From contig CAMXCT020000250.1 in assembly GCA_947184155.2 (NCBI GenBank), forward strand, positions 95,259 to 159,258: DNA of 64,000 nucleotides, read 5' to 3'. This stretch comes from Cladocopium goreaui (taxonomy: Eukaryota > Sar > Dinophyceae > Suessiales > Symbiodiniaceae). Under the pieces are notes generated by a model. It was not told the origin of the DNA and ran no database searches. It worked only from the letters and a program-made list of their open reading frames with translations. Positions 22,920-33,664 of the stretch are shown in pieces (the first letter of the stretch is position 1; each line of letters starts with the position of its first letter). The position numbers and the translations under genes were made by a program.

Positions 22920-23560
22920 GGCCTTGTTTTTGTCCAGGCCACGGTCTGCGACTACGCCGAAGGCTCATACATAATGTCTCTATGCACCAAATGGCTATGG
23001 CCGGCGGGCTTGCCGCAGGCAATTAAATAGAGTTGTCCCCAAATACTGTTGGGTTTCTTTCAATTTCTTTCATACCTTGTCGATACCTTGTCGCTCCTCT
23101 GCTGCTCTGGACATATCTTCCAGCTCCCATGCAGTTCGCTTCGACAGTTGCTTCAACTGTCTGTCCGTCTCCTTGCATGGACAGGTCATACCGCCTAAAC
23201 ACAAATTTTAACTGGCAAGCTCAGGAAAGATGGGAACTCTACTCGCCAAAGTCTGCACTGCGCACAAAATGGACAGGATAGCTCTTGCTTCACATCCCCC
23301 CCACCCAACTTTAAATCCTTGTCTCATGATCGGTATGGATCACATGCAGCAGCCCGATCAGCCCGGGAAAGAAATTGGAGTCATTCCAGTACTATTCTTT
23401 GTCACATCTAATGGACCTCGCGCCTCCATACCTTTCAAGGATTCTGCGGCAGCATCCAGATGTAGCTTGGCCACTTGAGAGGCTGCATCCTCGCCGCTGA
23501 ATCTATTGCCATCGGAGCTTTTAGCAAAGGTGCGGTTGTCTGAAGATTACATTATTTTCG
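22920..23560. other. Intergenic DNA, nothing recognised
   Basis: Short open stretches only. No family was recognised. Confidence 0.35.
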
Positions 23561-24520
23561 GAATTGTCATTATTTTTGAGTCTGAGTCTGAGAGCTGCTT
23601 TCCTTGATTCTCCAATGGTTTGAATTGATTTTTCTGGTTGGCCGCAATTTTGAAAGTAATCCAAATTAGTTTAAGATTAAACTATATAAGAAGAATGTGA
23701 TTTGACATTTAAGTAAATTTTACTTTAAATTGATTCACATTATTCAAACTAATTTGGAATCAATTTAAGTTTAGTTCGAGGACGAATTTAGATTGAATTG
23801 AAATTGATGTGAAGTAAATTTAGAACTGATTTAAATCAAAGTCCAACTCAATTAAGATTTATATGATTTACGATTAGTCAATCTTAACCGGAAATTCATG
23901 TAGGTTTACTTTGAAATTGACTTAAATTCAGCTGAAAATCAGTTAAAGTTTAGTTTCATACCAGGAACCCGGTATCAGTTGATTTTTTTGAAACGTGATG
24001 CACATTTGATCCCAACTGAATTCAAGATGTGAAAGTTCTTGAGAATCATTTTTGGATGTAATTTTGAGTTTATTAAATGTTTATCTTAAGACATATGATT
24101 TTAAATCAAAGTCCATTTCATTTAAGTTTGGTTTAGATCTAATCAAAAACTGGTTTCAAATTGAAATTAGTTCAGATTTAATGTCAACTGTACGAGTGTA
24201 AACTGTTTTAGATTTAATTTAAAACAATTCAAATTTCATTGGGAACCAATTTAAATTTTGATATATATATATATGTAAATATATATATATATGTATTTAT
24301 ATATATATGTATTTATATATGTACTCAATTCCAAGTCAATGTAAATTCAATTGAACATGGATTTTGATCTAATTTAAGATCCATTTAAATGCATGTCATT
24401 TAATTTAAATGCTAATTTTGAAAATGGCAAATAAGGAACACAACTCCAAACCCCAAACTGAAAAAAAAACAATGTTTTGAAAAAGAAAGAAACACAATTT
24501 CAAACAAATGCCATCCACTT
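23560..24520. other. AT-rich block with TTTAAATT-type repeats and a TATA microsatellite
   Basis: Dense degenerate 'aatttaaat', 'tttaagttt' and 'gaattgaaattga' words. 24258-24325 is an (AT/GT)n microsatellite with 'atatatatgtatttatat'. No coding potential was seen. Confidence 0.75.
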
Positions 24521-25490
24521 AACAACTTGAACTGCATCTGGCTGCACCCTGCTTCACTACATCAATCAATAGTGATCACTTCATAGCGTTCCCTGTTCCC
24601 AAAGCAGTACTATAACAGTGGGGTTCAACCGCGGCAACTTACTGATTGGAGAATACATCATAATATTTCTGCAAATCGTGTCCCTGCAAAATCACAATCC
24701 TCATGATTGCTGGCTCTTCAAGTTCTCCTCCCGTCTGATGTCAAATGCGATTGCAGGAACTCTTGTTGATGCTCTTCGACTCTTGTCCTGGTGCCCTGAT
24801 CCACCCTTTACTGGTCAACGATTGACCCTTCACAGGTATATGCCCTGCAATAGCTTGCAAGGTTTCCCTGCCTTCTGAAGCGAAATGAAATGCTCAGAAA
24901 GCTGCTTTCTGCTGACACCAAGGTCTGACCTCCGCTCTTGGGCAAGGACAAACACAGGTCTCCTGAACGTCTTCTGGAACCGGGGATTGTCAAGAGTGAC
25001 TCATCTTTAATGTGGCAAAATTTGCCGTTCTTACCATCAATGTTTGTTTTAGGGGGCCATAATTTCTCAAGATATCATGTGACACTGCCTTTGCTTGACC
25101 CATCCGTGTCTGCATGAACGAGCCCCTATGTGGAGGGGGTGCAGGATTTGAAGACTCGAGTTCAAGCTGCTGAGAGGGCTGGTGTACAGATGGGGGCAAT
25201 CCCATTGGCTTGGATGGACCATCCAACCAGGCCTGATGAGGAGTGCATGTGTTGGAACTGCCAAATTGGCACCACGTTACTTTTTTGAGATGCTGCTGTT
25301 TTGCATGTATAGCACTTCGTCTCAGCAGGCAACAGAAGCTGCCTCCAAAGTAATATGTGATGTGGAAATTAGAGGTGAATAAAAGTGTCTGTGAGGTTGC
25401 GCATCACGGATGGCAGAGCGAATCCACTGGTGGACCGAAACGTGGTTGGAGTTGTGTCTTTTGAAATGGTTGCAATGTTTGCAGTGGTCA
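24521..25490. other. Intergenic DNA, possible unassigned exons
   Basis: Open stretches such as 24990-25226 (minus) were considered, but splice borders and similarity are not clear enough to call a gene. Confidence 0.3.
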
Positions 25491-25514
25491 CCTCACCACA
25501 ACTGCTGGATGTAG

Positions 25515-26180
25515 CGTGGTGTAGCGCAGTTGTAGTTGTAGTTGTAGTTGTAGCTGTAGTTGTAGTTGCAGTTGCAGTTGTAGTTGCAGTTGTAGTTGTA
25601 GTTGTAGTGTAGTGGAGTTGTAGTTGTAAGTTGTAGTTCTAATGTGATGAAATTAGTGTAGTGTAGCTGCAGTTGAAGTTGCAGTTCTAGCTGTGGTGTG
25701 GTGTAATTAGTGTAGTATATTGTGTGTACTGGAGTGTTGTGTACTGTTGTGTGGTATAGTGTAATGTAGTCTAGTGTAGTGTAGTGTAAAGTAGTGTAGT
25801 TGTAGTTGTAGCTGTAGCTGTAGTTGTAGTATACTGTAATTAGTGTAGTGTGGCGTAGTGCAATGTAGTGGTCGTTGTAATTGTAGTTGCAGTTGTAGAT
25901 GTAGCGCAATGCAATGTAACTAGTGTCGTGTAGTGTTGTGTAGAGTTGTGTAATGCAGTGTAGTAATTGTAGTTGCATGTATATTTGATGAGCGTAGCGC
26001 CGTGTAATGTAGTGTAGTTGTAATTGTAGTTGTAGATTTGGTAATAGTTGTCGTCGTCGTCGTCGTTGTTGTAGTTGTAGTTGTGGTAGTTGTTGTTGTT
26101 GTAGTAGTTGTAGTTGTAGTAGTTGTAGTTGTAGTAGTTGTAGTTGTAGTTGTAGTTGCGGTTGCGGTTGTAGTTGTAGT
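25515..26180. repeat. GTAGTT and GTAGT microsatellites
   Basis: Long runs of 'gtagttgtagtt' and 'gtagtgtagt' with variants 'gtcgtcgtc' and 'gttgttgtt'. Confidence 0.95.
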
Positions 26181-26189
26181 TGTCTGTTG

Positions 26190-26400
26190 ATCTACCTAAT
26201 CTATCTATCTATCTATCCGTCCATCCATCTATCCATCTATCCATCTATCCATCTATCCATCTATCCATCTATCTATCCATCTATCTATCTATCTATCTCT
26301 CTATCTATCTATCTTATCTTTTCTTTTCTTTTCTTATCTTATTTTATCTTATCTTATCTATTTATCTGTCTGTCTATCTATCTATCTATCTGCCTATCTG
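26190..26400. repeat. CTAT/CATC tetranucleotide microsatellite
   Basis: 'ctatctatc' and 'catctatc' runs with an internal 'ttcttttcttatctta' block. Confidence 0.97.
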
Positions 26401-26404
26401 CAAG

Positions 26405-27288
26405 CTTGAAAACGCAGCTATTTTGCCAGACTTCCTCAATTTCCGAAGTTGACAACATCAAAAACGAAACAATTCTGCGAGACTTCCTTCAAAAATGGAA
26501 AGTTGAGTGCAGAGCTGACGGCCTCGTACCAATGCGTTTTGCGATTTTTCCAACTCCACCTGTCTACAGTACGGCGCCTGCCACGAAAAAGTGATGCCAG
26601 GTCATACGAAGTGCTGCACCTGTCACGCAAAATCATCTCAGCAAATCTGAAGACAAGGTGCACAATCCCTTGCGCCTGCCAAGCGAAGCAACATCTGAAC
26701 GTCCAAATGTGGCGCGAACATGTGGCGTTTACTTCGAAATGTGCTTCGCGCCACGACGGCGTACACTTTTTGAACATTTCAACTTCCAAAAGTGGTCCGA
26801 GCATGGTGTGTTATGTGCATTTTGACTTCGAAAAGTGCGTCGCGCCACAACATGCCACAACGGCGTGCGCCTTTTCGACGTCTCAACTTCACAGGCGCTC
26901 CGAACGTGAGGTGCTTTCAGCTTTTTTACTTGCAAATGTGCTTCGCGCCACAACGGCGTGCACTTTTTCGACATCGCAACTTCTAAAAATGGTCCACCGT
27001 TGGTGTGCTTTGTACATTTTGACTTGGAGATGTGCTTCGCGCCACAACGACGGGCAATTTTTCATTTCTCATCTGGCCACCTGCCTCCGCAACCCACAAA
27101 TCATTGGAAAAACACAGTGCGCCGCGACTTTCCCACCTTTTCGCACACCTGGATCTTCTTTCTTCTGAGACTTTCTCTTTTTTGATCTTCTTTCTTCTTC
27201 TCTTCTCCTTGTCTGACTCTTCCCATCTCTGCCTTTCATCTGTCCATATTGTCGGAAGTTTGACTTCTAAACTTCCTTCGATTATATA
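26405..27288 (+). repeat. Composite dispersed repeat, left hairpin arm
   Basis: This is a condensed copy of 5.0-7.9 kb in the same order: a 'ctgcgagacttcc' phrase, 'aaggtgcacaatcccttgcg', 94-bp-type monomers, then the terminal module ending in the ggaagttt/aaacttcc palindrome. The portion from about 26740 forms the left arm of a large inverted repeat. Confidence 0.85.
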
Positions 27289-27327
27289 TGTATATGTATG
27301 TACACACACACATATATATATATATAT

Positions 27328-28035
27328 TGTCGAAGGAAGTTTAGAAGTCAAACTTCCGACAATATGGACAGATGAAAAGCAGAGTAGGGCAGAGGCAGAG
27401 AGAAGAGAAAGATTAGAAGAGAGAAGAGTAGAAGAGAAAGAGCCAGAAGAAAGAAGATGCAGATGCGCGAAAAGGTAGGAAAGTCGCAAAACACCTTATG
27501 TTTTTCCAATCATTTGTGGCTCCGGAGGGTCGAAAAGTAGGCTCGCTAAAGCGGCGGGTGCGGAGCCAGCTGGCCAGATGAGAGGTGAAAAATTGCACGC
27601 CGTTGTGGCGCGAAGCACATTTCGAAGCCAAAATGTACAAAACACACCAGCGCCGGACCACTTTTGGAAGTTGAGATGTCGAAAAAGTGCACGCCGTTGT
27701 GGCGCGAAGCACATTTCGAAGTCAAAATGTAAAAGGCACCTCAGTGTCGGAACACTTTTGGAAGTTGCGATGTCGAAAAAGTGCACGCCACAGCGAAGCA
27801 CATATCGAAGTCAAAATGCATAAAACACTTCAGTGTCGGACCACTTTTGCGATGTCGAAAAAGTGCACGCCGTTGTGGCGCGAAGCACATTTCGAAGTCA
27901 AAATCTATAAAGCACCTCAGTGTCGGACCACTTTTGGAAGTTGCGATGTCGAAAAAGTGCACGCCGTTGTGGCGCGAAGCACATTTCGAAGTCAAAATGT
28001 TAAAAACACTAGGGGTTCGGACCACTTTTGGAGGT
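27328..28035 (-). repeat. Composite dispersed repeat, right hairpin arm
   Basis: An inverted copy of the terminal module (27328-27590) followed by 94-bp-type monomers in reverse orientation (27590-28030). It pairs with 26740-27288 across a 39-base AT/CA microsatellite loop (27289-27327). Confidence 0.87.
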
Positions 28036-28049
28036 TCGGATGTCGCTTC

Positions 28050-28206
28050 GCTTCGCTTCGCTTCAGTATACTACCATTACACTACACTCCACTACGCTAC
28101 ACTACACTCCACTACACCACACTACATTACACAACACTACAACTACAACTACACAACTACACTCCACTATGCTCCGCTACACTCCACTACACTAAATTAC
28201 ACTACA
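28050..28206. repeat. CTACA pentanucleotide microsatellite
   Basis: Runs of 'ctacactacac' and 'ctccactac', preceded by (CTTCG)n at about 28045. Confidence 0.92.
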
Positions 28207-28445
28207 CTACAAAGGAAGTTTAGACGTCAAACTTCCGACAATATGGACAGATGAAAAGCAGGGTAGGGCAGAGGCAGAGAGAAGAGAAAGATTAGAAGAG
28301 AGAAGAGTAGAAGAGAAAGAGTCAGAAAAAAGAAGATGCAGATGCGCGAAAAGGTAGGAAAGTCGCGAAACACTTTGTTTTTCCAATGGTTTGTGGCTCC
28401 GGAGGGTCGAAAAGTAGGCTCGCTAAAGCGGCGGGTGCGGAGCCA
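28207..28445 (-). repeat. Terminal module of the dispersed repeat, third nearby copy
   Basis: Same module as 27328-27590. It abuts the downstream gene of copy A exactly where that gene's similarity to copy B ends, so it replaces or truncates the gene's 3' end. Confidence 0.87.
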
Positions 28446-28948
28446 GGATTGAGATCAAACCCGTAGGTACGGGTAGCGTCGTGGTATTCTGGACCTCCGG
28501 GTGGGGTAGATTGAGGAGTCTCAAATGGACGAGGCTGAGACGAAGGGACTGAACCTGGAGTGCTTGGGGAGCATGGTTGTGTTGGTGGACATGGCAAAGT
28601 AGGTGAGCATGGAGGGGTAGCAGGACGAGATGGCACTGGATATGGTAGGGTTGGTGGAGGTGACGATGGAGGTGCTGGTGGAAACCGATGACCGGACCAA
28701 GTGCCCTGCGTCATGGATGGAGTTTGATTCGTCATTCTACCCATCATATAAGGTCCAGACTGGCTCAGCGCCCACTGAGGTCGAAACTGAGGATGTGGCA
28801 TATTCTGGGAGTGCAAGATCGCTGCTTGCATGGGCCCACACCACAGAGGAAAAAACGGCAGGTCTTGGCGCGCTGGCTGAGCTTGTCCACGAGGCTCGGA
28901 TCGGTTCCGTCCCGGCATAGGTGATCTGGAGCGATCCGAATCTGCCAT
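28322..28948 (-). CDS. RS/Pro-rich protein of the duplicated unit, copy A, 3' end replaced by a repeat
   Basis: The product starts 'MADSDRSRSPMPGRNRSEPRG' (first 20 or so residues, RS-dipeptide-rich), then a short conserved 'LPFFPLWCGPMQAA' block, then a Pro-rich body ('CSPTLPCPPTQPCSP') and 'TYGFDLNP'. Copy B at 41508 has the same layout, which supports a start at 28948 rather than the ATG five codons upstream. From about 28445 the frame reads into the dispersed repeat, so the last 39 or so codons are foreign. I do not recognise a known domain. RS dipeptides suggest a nuclear or RNA-related role, but that is inference. Confidence 0.6.
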   Translation of the reverse strand: MADSDRSRSPMPGRNRSEPRGQAQPARQDLPFFPLWCGPMQAAILHSQNMPHPQFRPQWALSQSGPYMMGRMTNQTPSMTQGTWSGHRFPPAPPSSPPPTLPYPVPSRPATPPCSPTLPCPPTQPCSPSTPGSVPSSQPRPFETPQSTPPGGPEYHDATRTYGFDLNPGSAPAALASLLFDPPEPQTIGKTKCFATFLPFRASASSFF

Positions 28949-28963
28949 GATGAGACACCACAC

Positions 28964-29370
28964 GAGGTACGTTGGGCTGTTGAGAATGCAACAAAACTAC
29001 AGTGAAAGCAATGTCCATGATGCATGAAAAAATGACAAAGGAGAAGGAAAGGAAAAGAGGCAAAGAGGCAACAATCGACAAATCGAATGCAATGCATGAC
29101 ATCATCAGGCAGAATGTAGACAACTAGTGGATACTAGTGGGCACTGGAAATCATTTGTGTCGCAGCTTGTTAAGATGAAACAATCAAAGTCTACTTAGCA
29201 AAATTCGACCTTGAAACAAAGCAGAAATGTCAGTTTGCAGATTGAGGCAACCGTACTTTTTGATCAAAAGCTGGTCCAGGTTTCCCTAGAAATGTCAACT
29301 CCGGTTTCCGGGTGGTGCCGAAAAGATCTAATGATACACAGCGGCAAGACTGCTGACAGCTGTTGGTCCA
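28964..29370 (-). other. Spacer between the two genes of unit copy A
   Basis: 407 bp between the stop of the upstream gene and the downstream gene. The equivalent spacer in copy B is about 357 bp. No separate gene was seen. Confidence 0.5.
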
Positions 29371-31434
29371 TTAACGACCTGAGTGTCGATCCTTAGTCCG
29401 AGGTCTGATGCTGCGGTAGTTGCAGTTATCTGAGGACGAGTCGTTTACGTCGATGTGGTCTTGCAAGTTCTGCCACTTCAGGGCAATGAACTTCAACCCA
29501 ACATGATTGCTGTGGGCAATCGTGTATTTCTCCGACGTTGTTGCCAATCCTTTTTCAGCTACAGACAGCTGTGCCATTTCATTGCCACCAGCTTTGAAGG
29601 CAGTTTGGGACCTTGCACCTCGATACATCGCCCCAATGACGACATCCTGTTGTCCTTTTCCTTTCTTTTGGATGGTGTCCATGAGCTCCTTTGCCGCCCA
29701 ATCTGGAAAGGTCTTGTCGCTGTTAGAAACTTCTCTGCCAAGGTAGAAGGCCCCAAAGGTCGGCATGTCGCATCGTTGGAGGTCTTTGTTGTATGACCAG
29801 TTGGCCGGTCTGATCTTGCCTTCAAGGATGATGAGCTGTGAGGTCCGGAGGGTCGTTCCGTGGAGGAGTGCCCAGGTGTGATTTTGATGCTTGCAGAATG
29901 GAGGTGGCATCTGAAAGTGACTGGAGTCAGGGAGTGGAAATATTAGTGCAAGCATGTTAGTGGAAGGGAGTTCAATGATGTAGGACTTCCACAGGTCGTA
30001 GTCCGGAAGGAGGTATGTGCTGAAGAGCAATTGGACCGCTTTTTGGATGACATCCGAAGGAATGCGTGTGTCAACTTGTTTTAACGTCTCCGCTGCACGA
30101 TCGAATTCCTTGATGTCAATCGTCTGCAGTGGCTGGGGTTTCGTCTCTGGTGCTACCTCTGATGCTGCTGGCATGCGGTCAGGATGGCGCAAGGCGAACT
30201 TGACTCCTCTGATCCACTCTTCTTTCGATCCTTCTTGTAAGCTGATGACCATATGTCCAGGATGGACATTGACAAGAGTGGGGGGTTGGCTTTCCCCCGG
30301 TGTAGGAGGTTTCTTCTGCTTGTGGCGTAGTGATGGTGTCGTGTGGTTCGAGGAGAATGCCGTAAGTGGTTTGGTGGAAGAGTCATGTGGAGTGCGGTGG
30401 CTGTCTGAAGGTTGTGAGTAGTCCACCCACTTGGATGTGTTGGATGAGCCTGAGTGTTTGGAGTAATCCTTCCACTGTCCCCATGACTGCCACTTGTCGG
30501 TGGACGAGTGTTCGTGGTGGTAGGAACGTGTTTGGGGATCAGTGTAGGATGATGGTTGTGGGTTGTGTCCCCATTGTGCAGCTTGAAGAGTCGCTGTCTG
30601 GCGGGATTTTTCACGTGGTTGTTGGTGGTCGTGGTCTCGATGTCGTTCTTCTCGATGGCTTGGAGAAGCAGAGCGGAGAGTGATGGATGTTCCCCTGCCT
30701 GGTTGTCGGGATTCATGTCTATGAGTGGAAATATCCCTGGAGGGGGATCGAGATCTTGATGAGCGACGGGAACGTCTGTGTGAGCGTCGACGACGAGGAC
30801 TTCGTGGAATGGAGACTGGACGTTTGTCATGTCTCCGTGATGAAGAGTGGTGGTGATGAGAGCGAGATCTGCGGGCGGAGCGTTGTCGTGGTGGTGGTTG
30901 TTCAACAAGTGGTGGATGTTGACTGAGATTTGGTGGAAGCGTGGGAACTGGTGGATGTGCCGGAGGTTGGTTGGCTTGACGCTCTTGAGTCTTTTCCACC
31001 AGTGCTTGAAGGCTGGATTCAACCGTGTGTTTCATCTGCTGAAACATCTCATCCGGATTGAAGGATGGAGTAGGTCCAGATTGTGTGGTTGGCGTAGCCA
31101 CCGGTGTTGGTGGTTCTGGTGCCTGAGGCCCCGACGGTTGTGGAGTTGGTGGAATTGATGGAGCTTGAACAGGTTGCGGAGGTTGGTGGAAAGGAATGAG
31201 CTGCTGGAGATGTTGGATATGGGATTGGGCTTGAGAGTTGAGCTGTTGGTTAAGGATGGCGTTTTGCTCTCGTAGAGCTGCAAGCTGTGCCTGAGTCTGA
31301 GCTTGAGACTGGGCTTGAGACTGTTGGTTCATCAGGTCACCTCCACAAAATTGGCTTTGAAGTCCCATAGTCTGCGGGTTCCATCCAAGGTTCCACATCG
31401 CTTCTGGGACGTTTGGAAAGCGTCCAGGGAACAT
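29371..31434 (-). CDS. Q-rich/RS-rich protein with conserved C-terminal ART-like domain, copy A (intact, 687 aa)
   Basis: One uninterrupted frame. Residues 34-80 are a Gln-rich probable coiled coil; 85-180 are Pro-rich; 185-280 are Arg-Ser-rich ('RRRRSHRRSRRSSRSRSPSR'); 280-390 are low complexity; about 390-660 are conserved in copy B. Inside the last part, 'LLHGTTLRTSQLIILEGKIRP' (His525), 'FGAFYLGREVSNSDKT' (Tyr564) and 'SEKYTIAHSNHVGLKF' (Glu635) fall in the order of the His-Tyr-Glu signature of PARP-type ADP-ribosyltransferases. That resemblance is my inference; I do not know this family's biochemistry. The start 'MFPGRFP' is conserved in copy B, and the ATG follows 'gtcgcc'. RS repeats suggest a nuclear location. 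A short RS/Pro gene follows on the same strand. Confidence 0.75.
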   Translation of the reverse strand: MFPGRFPNVPEAMWNLGWNPQTMGLQSQFCGGDLMNQQSQAQSQAQTQAQLAALREQNAILNQQLNSQAQSHIQHLQQLIPFHQPPQPVQAPSIPPTPQPSGPQAPEPPTPVATPTTQSGPTPSFNPDEMFQQMKHTVESSLQALVEKTQERQANQPPAHPPVPTLPPNLSQHPPLVEQPPPRQRSARRSRSHHHHSSSRRHDKRPVSIPRSPRRRRSHRRSRRSSRSRSPSRDISTHRHESRQPGRGTSITLRSASPSHREERHRDHDHQQPREKSRQTATLQAAQWGHNPQPSSYTDPQTRSYHHEHSSTDKWQSWGQWKDYSKHSGSSNTSKWVDYSQPSDSHRTPHDSSTKPLTAFSSNHTTPSLRHKQKKPPTPGESQPPTLVNVHPGHMVISLQEGSKEEWIRGVKFALRHPDRMPAASEVAPETKPQPLQTIDIKEFDRAAETLKQVDTRIPSDVIQKAVQLLFSTYLLPDYDLWKSYIIELPSTNMLALIFPLPDSSHFQMPPPFCKHQNHTWALLHGTTLRTSQLIILEGKIRPANWSYNKDLQRCDMPTFGAFYLGREVSNSDKTFPDWAAKELMDTIQKKGKGQQDVVIGAMYRGARSQTAFKAGGNEMAQLSVAEKGLATTSEKYTIAHSNHVGLKFIALKWQNLQDHIDVNDSSSDNCNYRSIRPRTKDRHSGR

Positions 31435-32404
31435 GGCGACAGTGTCAGGTTAAGTAATCAAATCAAATCAGCAAAACTTCCAACTGATGCATCCACATTG
31501 CATGCAAAATTCGTGATAAGGCTCAACGGCCCTCGGTATTCATTTCACAACCCTATATACGGCTTACGTAGTCAACCCCTGAATTACGTGCACAATTGAA
31601 CCTCACCAAAGTAACCAAAAGGAAGTGACCAAACCTGAAAGGCATGTCCTGAAGCCTCCACATGGGTTCATGTCATGATGCACAATGTTGAGCTCCATAC
31701 TCTCTTGGGCAACGTTGGAAAAGGATTGTTGTCGTGGCTTCAAACTATGCAGCAAACAGGTACTCTGAGAAAAGGTGAGGCCGCCGAGGCCAGTCACGAC
31801 GGCCAACTGTTTCAACACTCACTCGTCCGAAGGGTGAAAATTGAAGTAAGGCCAGCTGTTGAACTTTACTTCAACGAATTGCTAATTCAAAAGTGTAAAT
31901 TCAGAGGTCGTTTCCAAGTGTCAATTCTTAGCTTGGACAAGCTTCCCCGAAGGCTTCATGCCACCTTGACGAATCCAGCATGAATCACACACTTGCTCAG
32001 AAACATCTTTGCGAATTCTGATGTGGAATGCATCTTACGTGCAAAAACACTCCGGTTAAACCTGACAGGAGAAATTGGATGACCGGAAGTGAGAAACTGT
32101 GCGAAGCTAATCTTTCTACGTCCTTGCTAGATGAGTCAACTCGTTCTGATGCAGCTCATTTCAACTAAAACAAATCGTGGTCTTCCTAACGGCATGGTGG
32201 TCTTTGGGTTAGCCACGTCCCATGACAGTGAAATTGTTTCAAAACGAGTGCGGGTACGTCCAGGTGATCAGCCTGGATATCCTAAGGACACCATAGAGAG
32301 CTTCGTTGGGCACAGCTCTATGGGCCTTCTGTGCCCCCCTGCTGTTGAAAATAAGTCTGTTGTGCAAAAACGGGAAATCAAAATTCTCAAATCTCAAATC
32401 GATT

Positions 32405-32430
32405 AGAAGTTTTACATCTCTTCAGATGTT
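32405..32430. repeat. Hairpin boundary motif, copy 1
   Basis: 'agaagttttacatct' then 'cttc' then 'agatgtt'. The 6-bp stem ACATCT/AGATGT has a 4-base loop and is followed by CA repeats. Confidence 0.8.
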
Positions 32431-32439
32431 CCACACACA

Positions 32440-32660
32440 AACACTAGACAAGAACTGGATCATTGTAATGATCCGTCGGGAACTGAATCCCATAACATGC
32501 AATTAAACAAGACTTTTCGTGGAGGGGTTCTCGGCTTAGCCCCGTGCCATGTCGATCGGAAAATAAATAAAATTGCACGTACGTTTGCACAGCAACTTGG
32601 ATGGGCCTTCGTCCCATGGCCCCCGTGCAAGAGTAGAAGTTTTACATCTGTTCAGATGTT
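32440..32660. repeat. ~230-bp direct repeat, copy 1
   Basis: 'cactagacaagaactggatc' through the second hairpin motif (32635-32660) is repeated almost exactly at 33431-33664. Confidence 0.88.
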
Positions 32661-33055
32661 ACACACAGACACACATACACCCGGCCGAAGCCGGGTAAAC
32701 CCTGAAAGGCAAGAGGAAGAAAAAAGCGGACACCAACGACGGGCCAACGGACAAAACAGCGCAGGGGGAAGGGAACAAACGAACCTCCAGAACCAACCTA
32801 CACGGAGAAACGGACCTAACCAGCACAGAGCACACCCCGAAACACCACGACACATTACAGAGGGGCACGGGGGATAATTAGGGACCATTTAGATCATTTA
32901 GGGACCAAATGGGGAACTAGTTGATGAAGAGGAGCGAAACAACAAAAAAGCTAAATGGGATTCAGCTCAAGCCTAAAGAGTCGTGCGTTAATCCCTCGAT
33001 CGAAGGGACGGTAGTCGGTCACACCACATGGGCATTAAACGGCTGTTCAAATTCA
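32661..33055. other. Unassigned segment between flank copies
   Basis: Starts with a CA-type microsatellite and a GC hairpin (cccggc/gccggg at about 32680-32696). No gene was recognised. Confidence 0.4.
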
Positions 33056-33664
33056 AATGAATTAGATGCACAAAATGTTTGACCTCACCACATACCAAAA
33101 GGACCATACCTGCAGGAAGAGGACATGCCTGTTGCCTTCAGTATCCCTTGTCATGTTGCAAAGCTTGAGCATCAGCGATAAAAGAAAGTTTCTGGTGTTT
33201 CGGAGCGACATCTCTTCAACAGAAGTGAGCTTGCCCGAGGTTCGCATAGACAACAGGAGCAGCGGGACATTGCAAAAGGTGCATGACCGAAAGACCGACT
33301 GTTTCGCTTTACTTAGACGAATTACTAAATTAACATGTGTAAATTCAGAAGTCAAATCAGTCCGCCTTCACATTAAGCAAGGTTCCCTCAATTGGGTCCA
33401 TGGCACCAATCGGAGCCACCATGGAAATCACACTAGACAAGAACTGGATCATTGTAGTGCTCCGTCGGGAACTGAATCCCATAACATGTAATTAAACAAG
33501 ACTTTCGTGGAGGGGTTCTCGGCTTAGCCCCATGCCATGTCGATCGGAAAATAAAATTGCAGGTACGTTTGCACAGCAACTTGGATGGGTCTTCGTTGGC
33601 ACATGCCATCCAAGTGCCCATGGCCCCTCTGCAAGAGTAGAAGTTTTACATCTGTTCAGATGTT
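33056..33664 (-). repeat. Third copy of the unit's upstream flank, without genes
   Basis: Matches the flanks of copies A and B ('acttagacgaattactaa' and 'gtgtaaattcaga' near 33310-33350; 'cctcaccacataccaaaagg' at 33085). It ends with the hairpin motif at 33639-33664, followed by a CA/TA microsatellite. Confidence 0.75.

Larger units (their letters stand above)
31435..32660 (-). other. Conserved upstream flank of unit copy A
   Basis: This gene-less stretch matches the flank of copy B (43894-44884) in many blocks, such as 'gcaaaattcgtgataaggctc', 'cgaattgctaattcaaaagtgtaaa' and 'gaagtgagaaactgtgcgaa'. It is a good place to look for the promoter or 5' exons. It ends in two copies of the hairpin motif (32405 and 32635). 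Confidence 0.7.

Noticed and set aside
21269-22974. 438-codon 'SFYTQKLLHTEAF' repeat protein
   Set aside because: All three frames of the 16-bp unit are open, and no start, splice or non-repeat coding context is seen.
30153-31022. 289-codon His/Asn-rich frame inside copy A
   Set aside because: Shadow of the intact 687-codon frame on the same strand.
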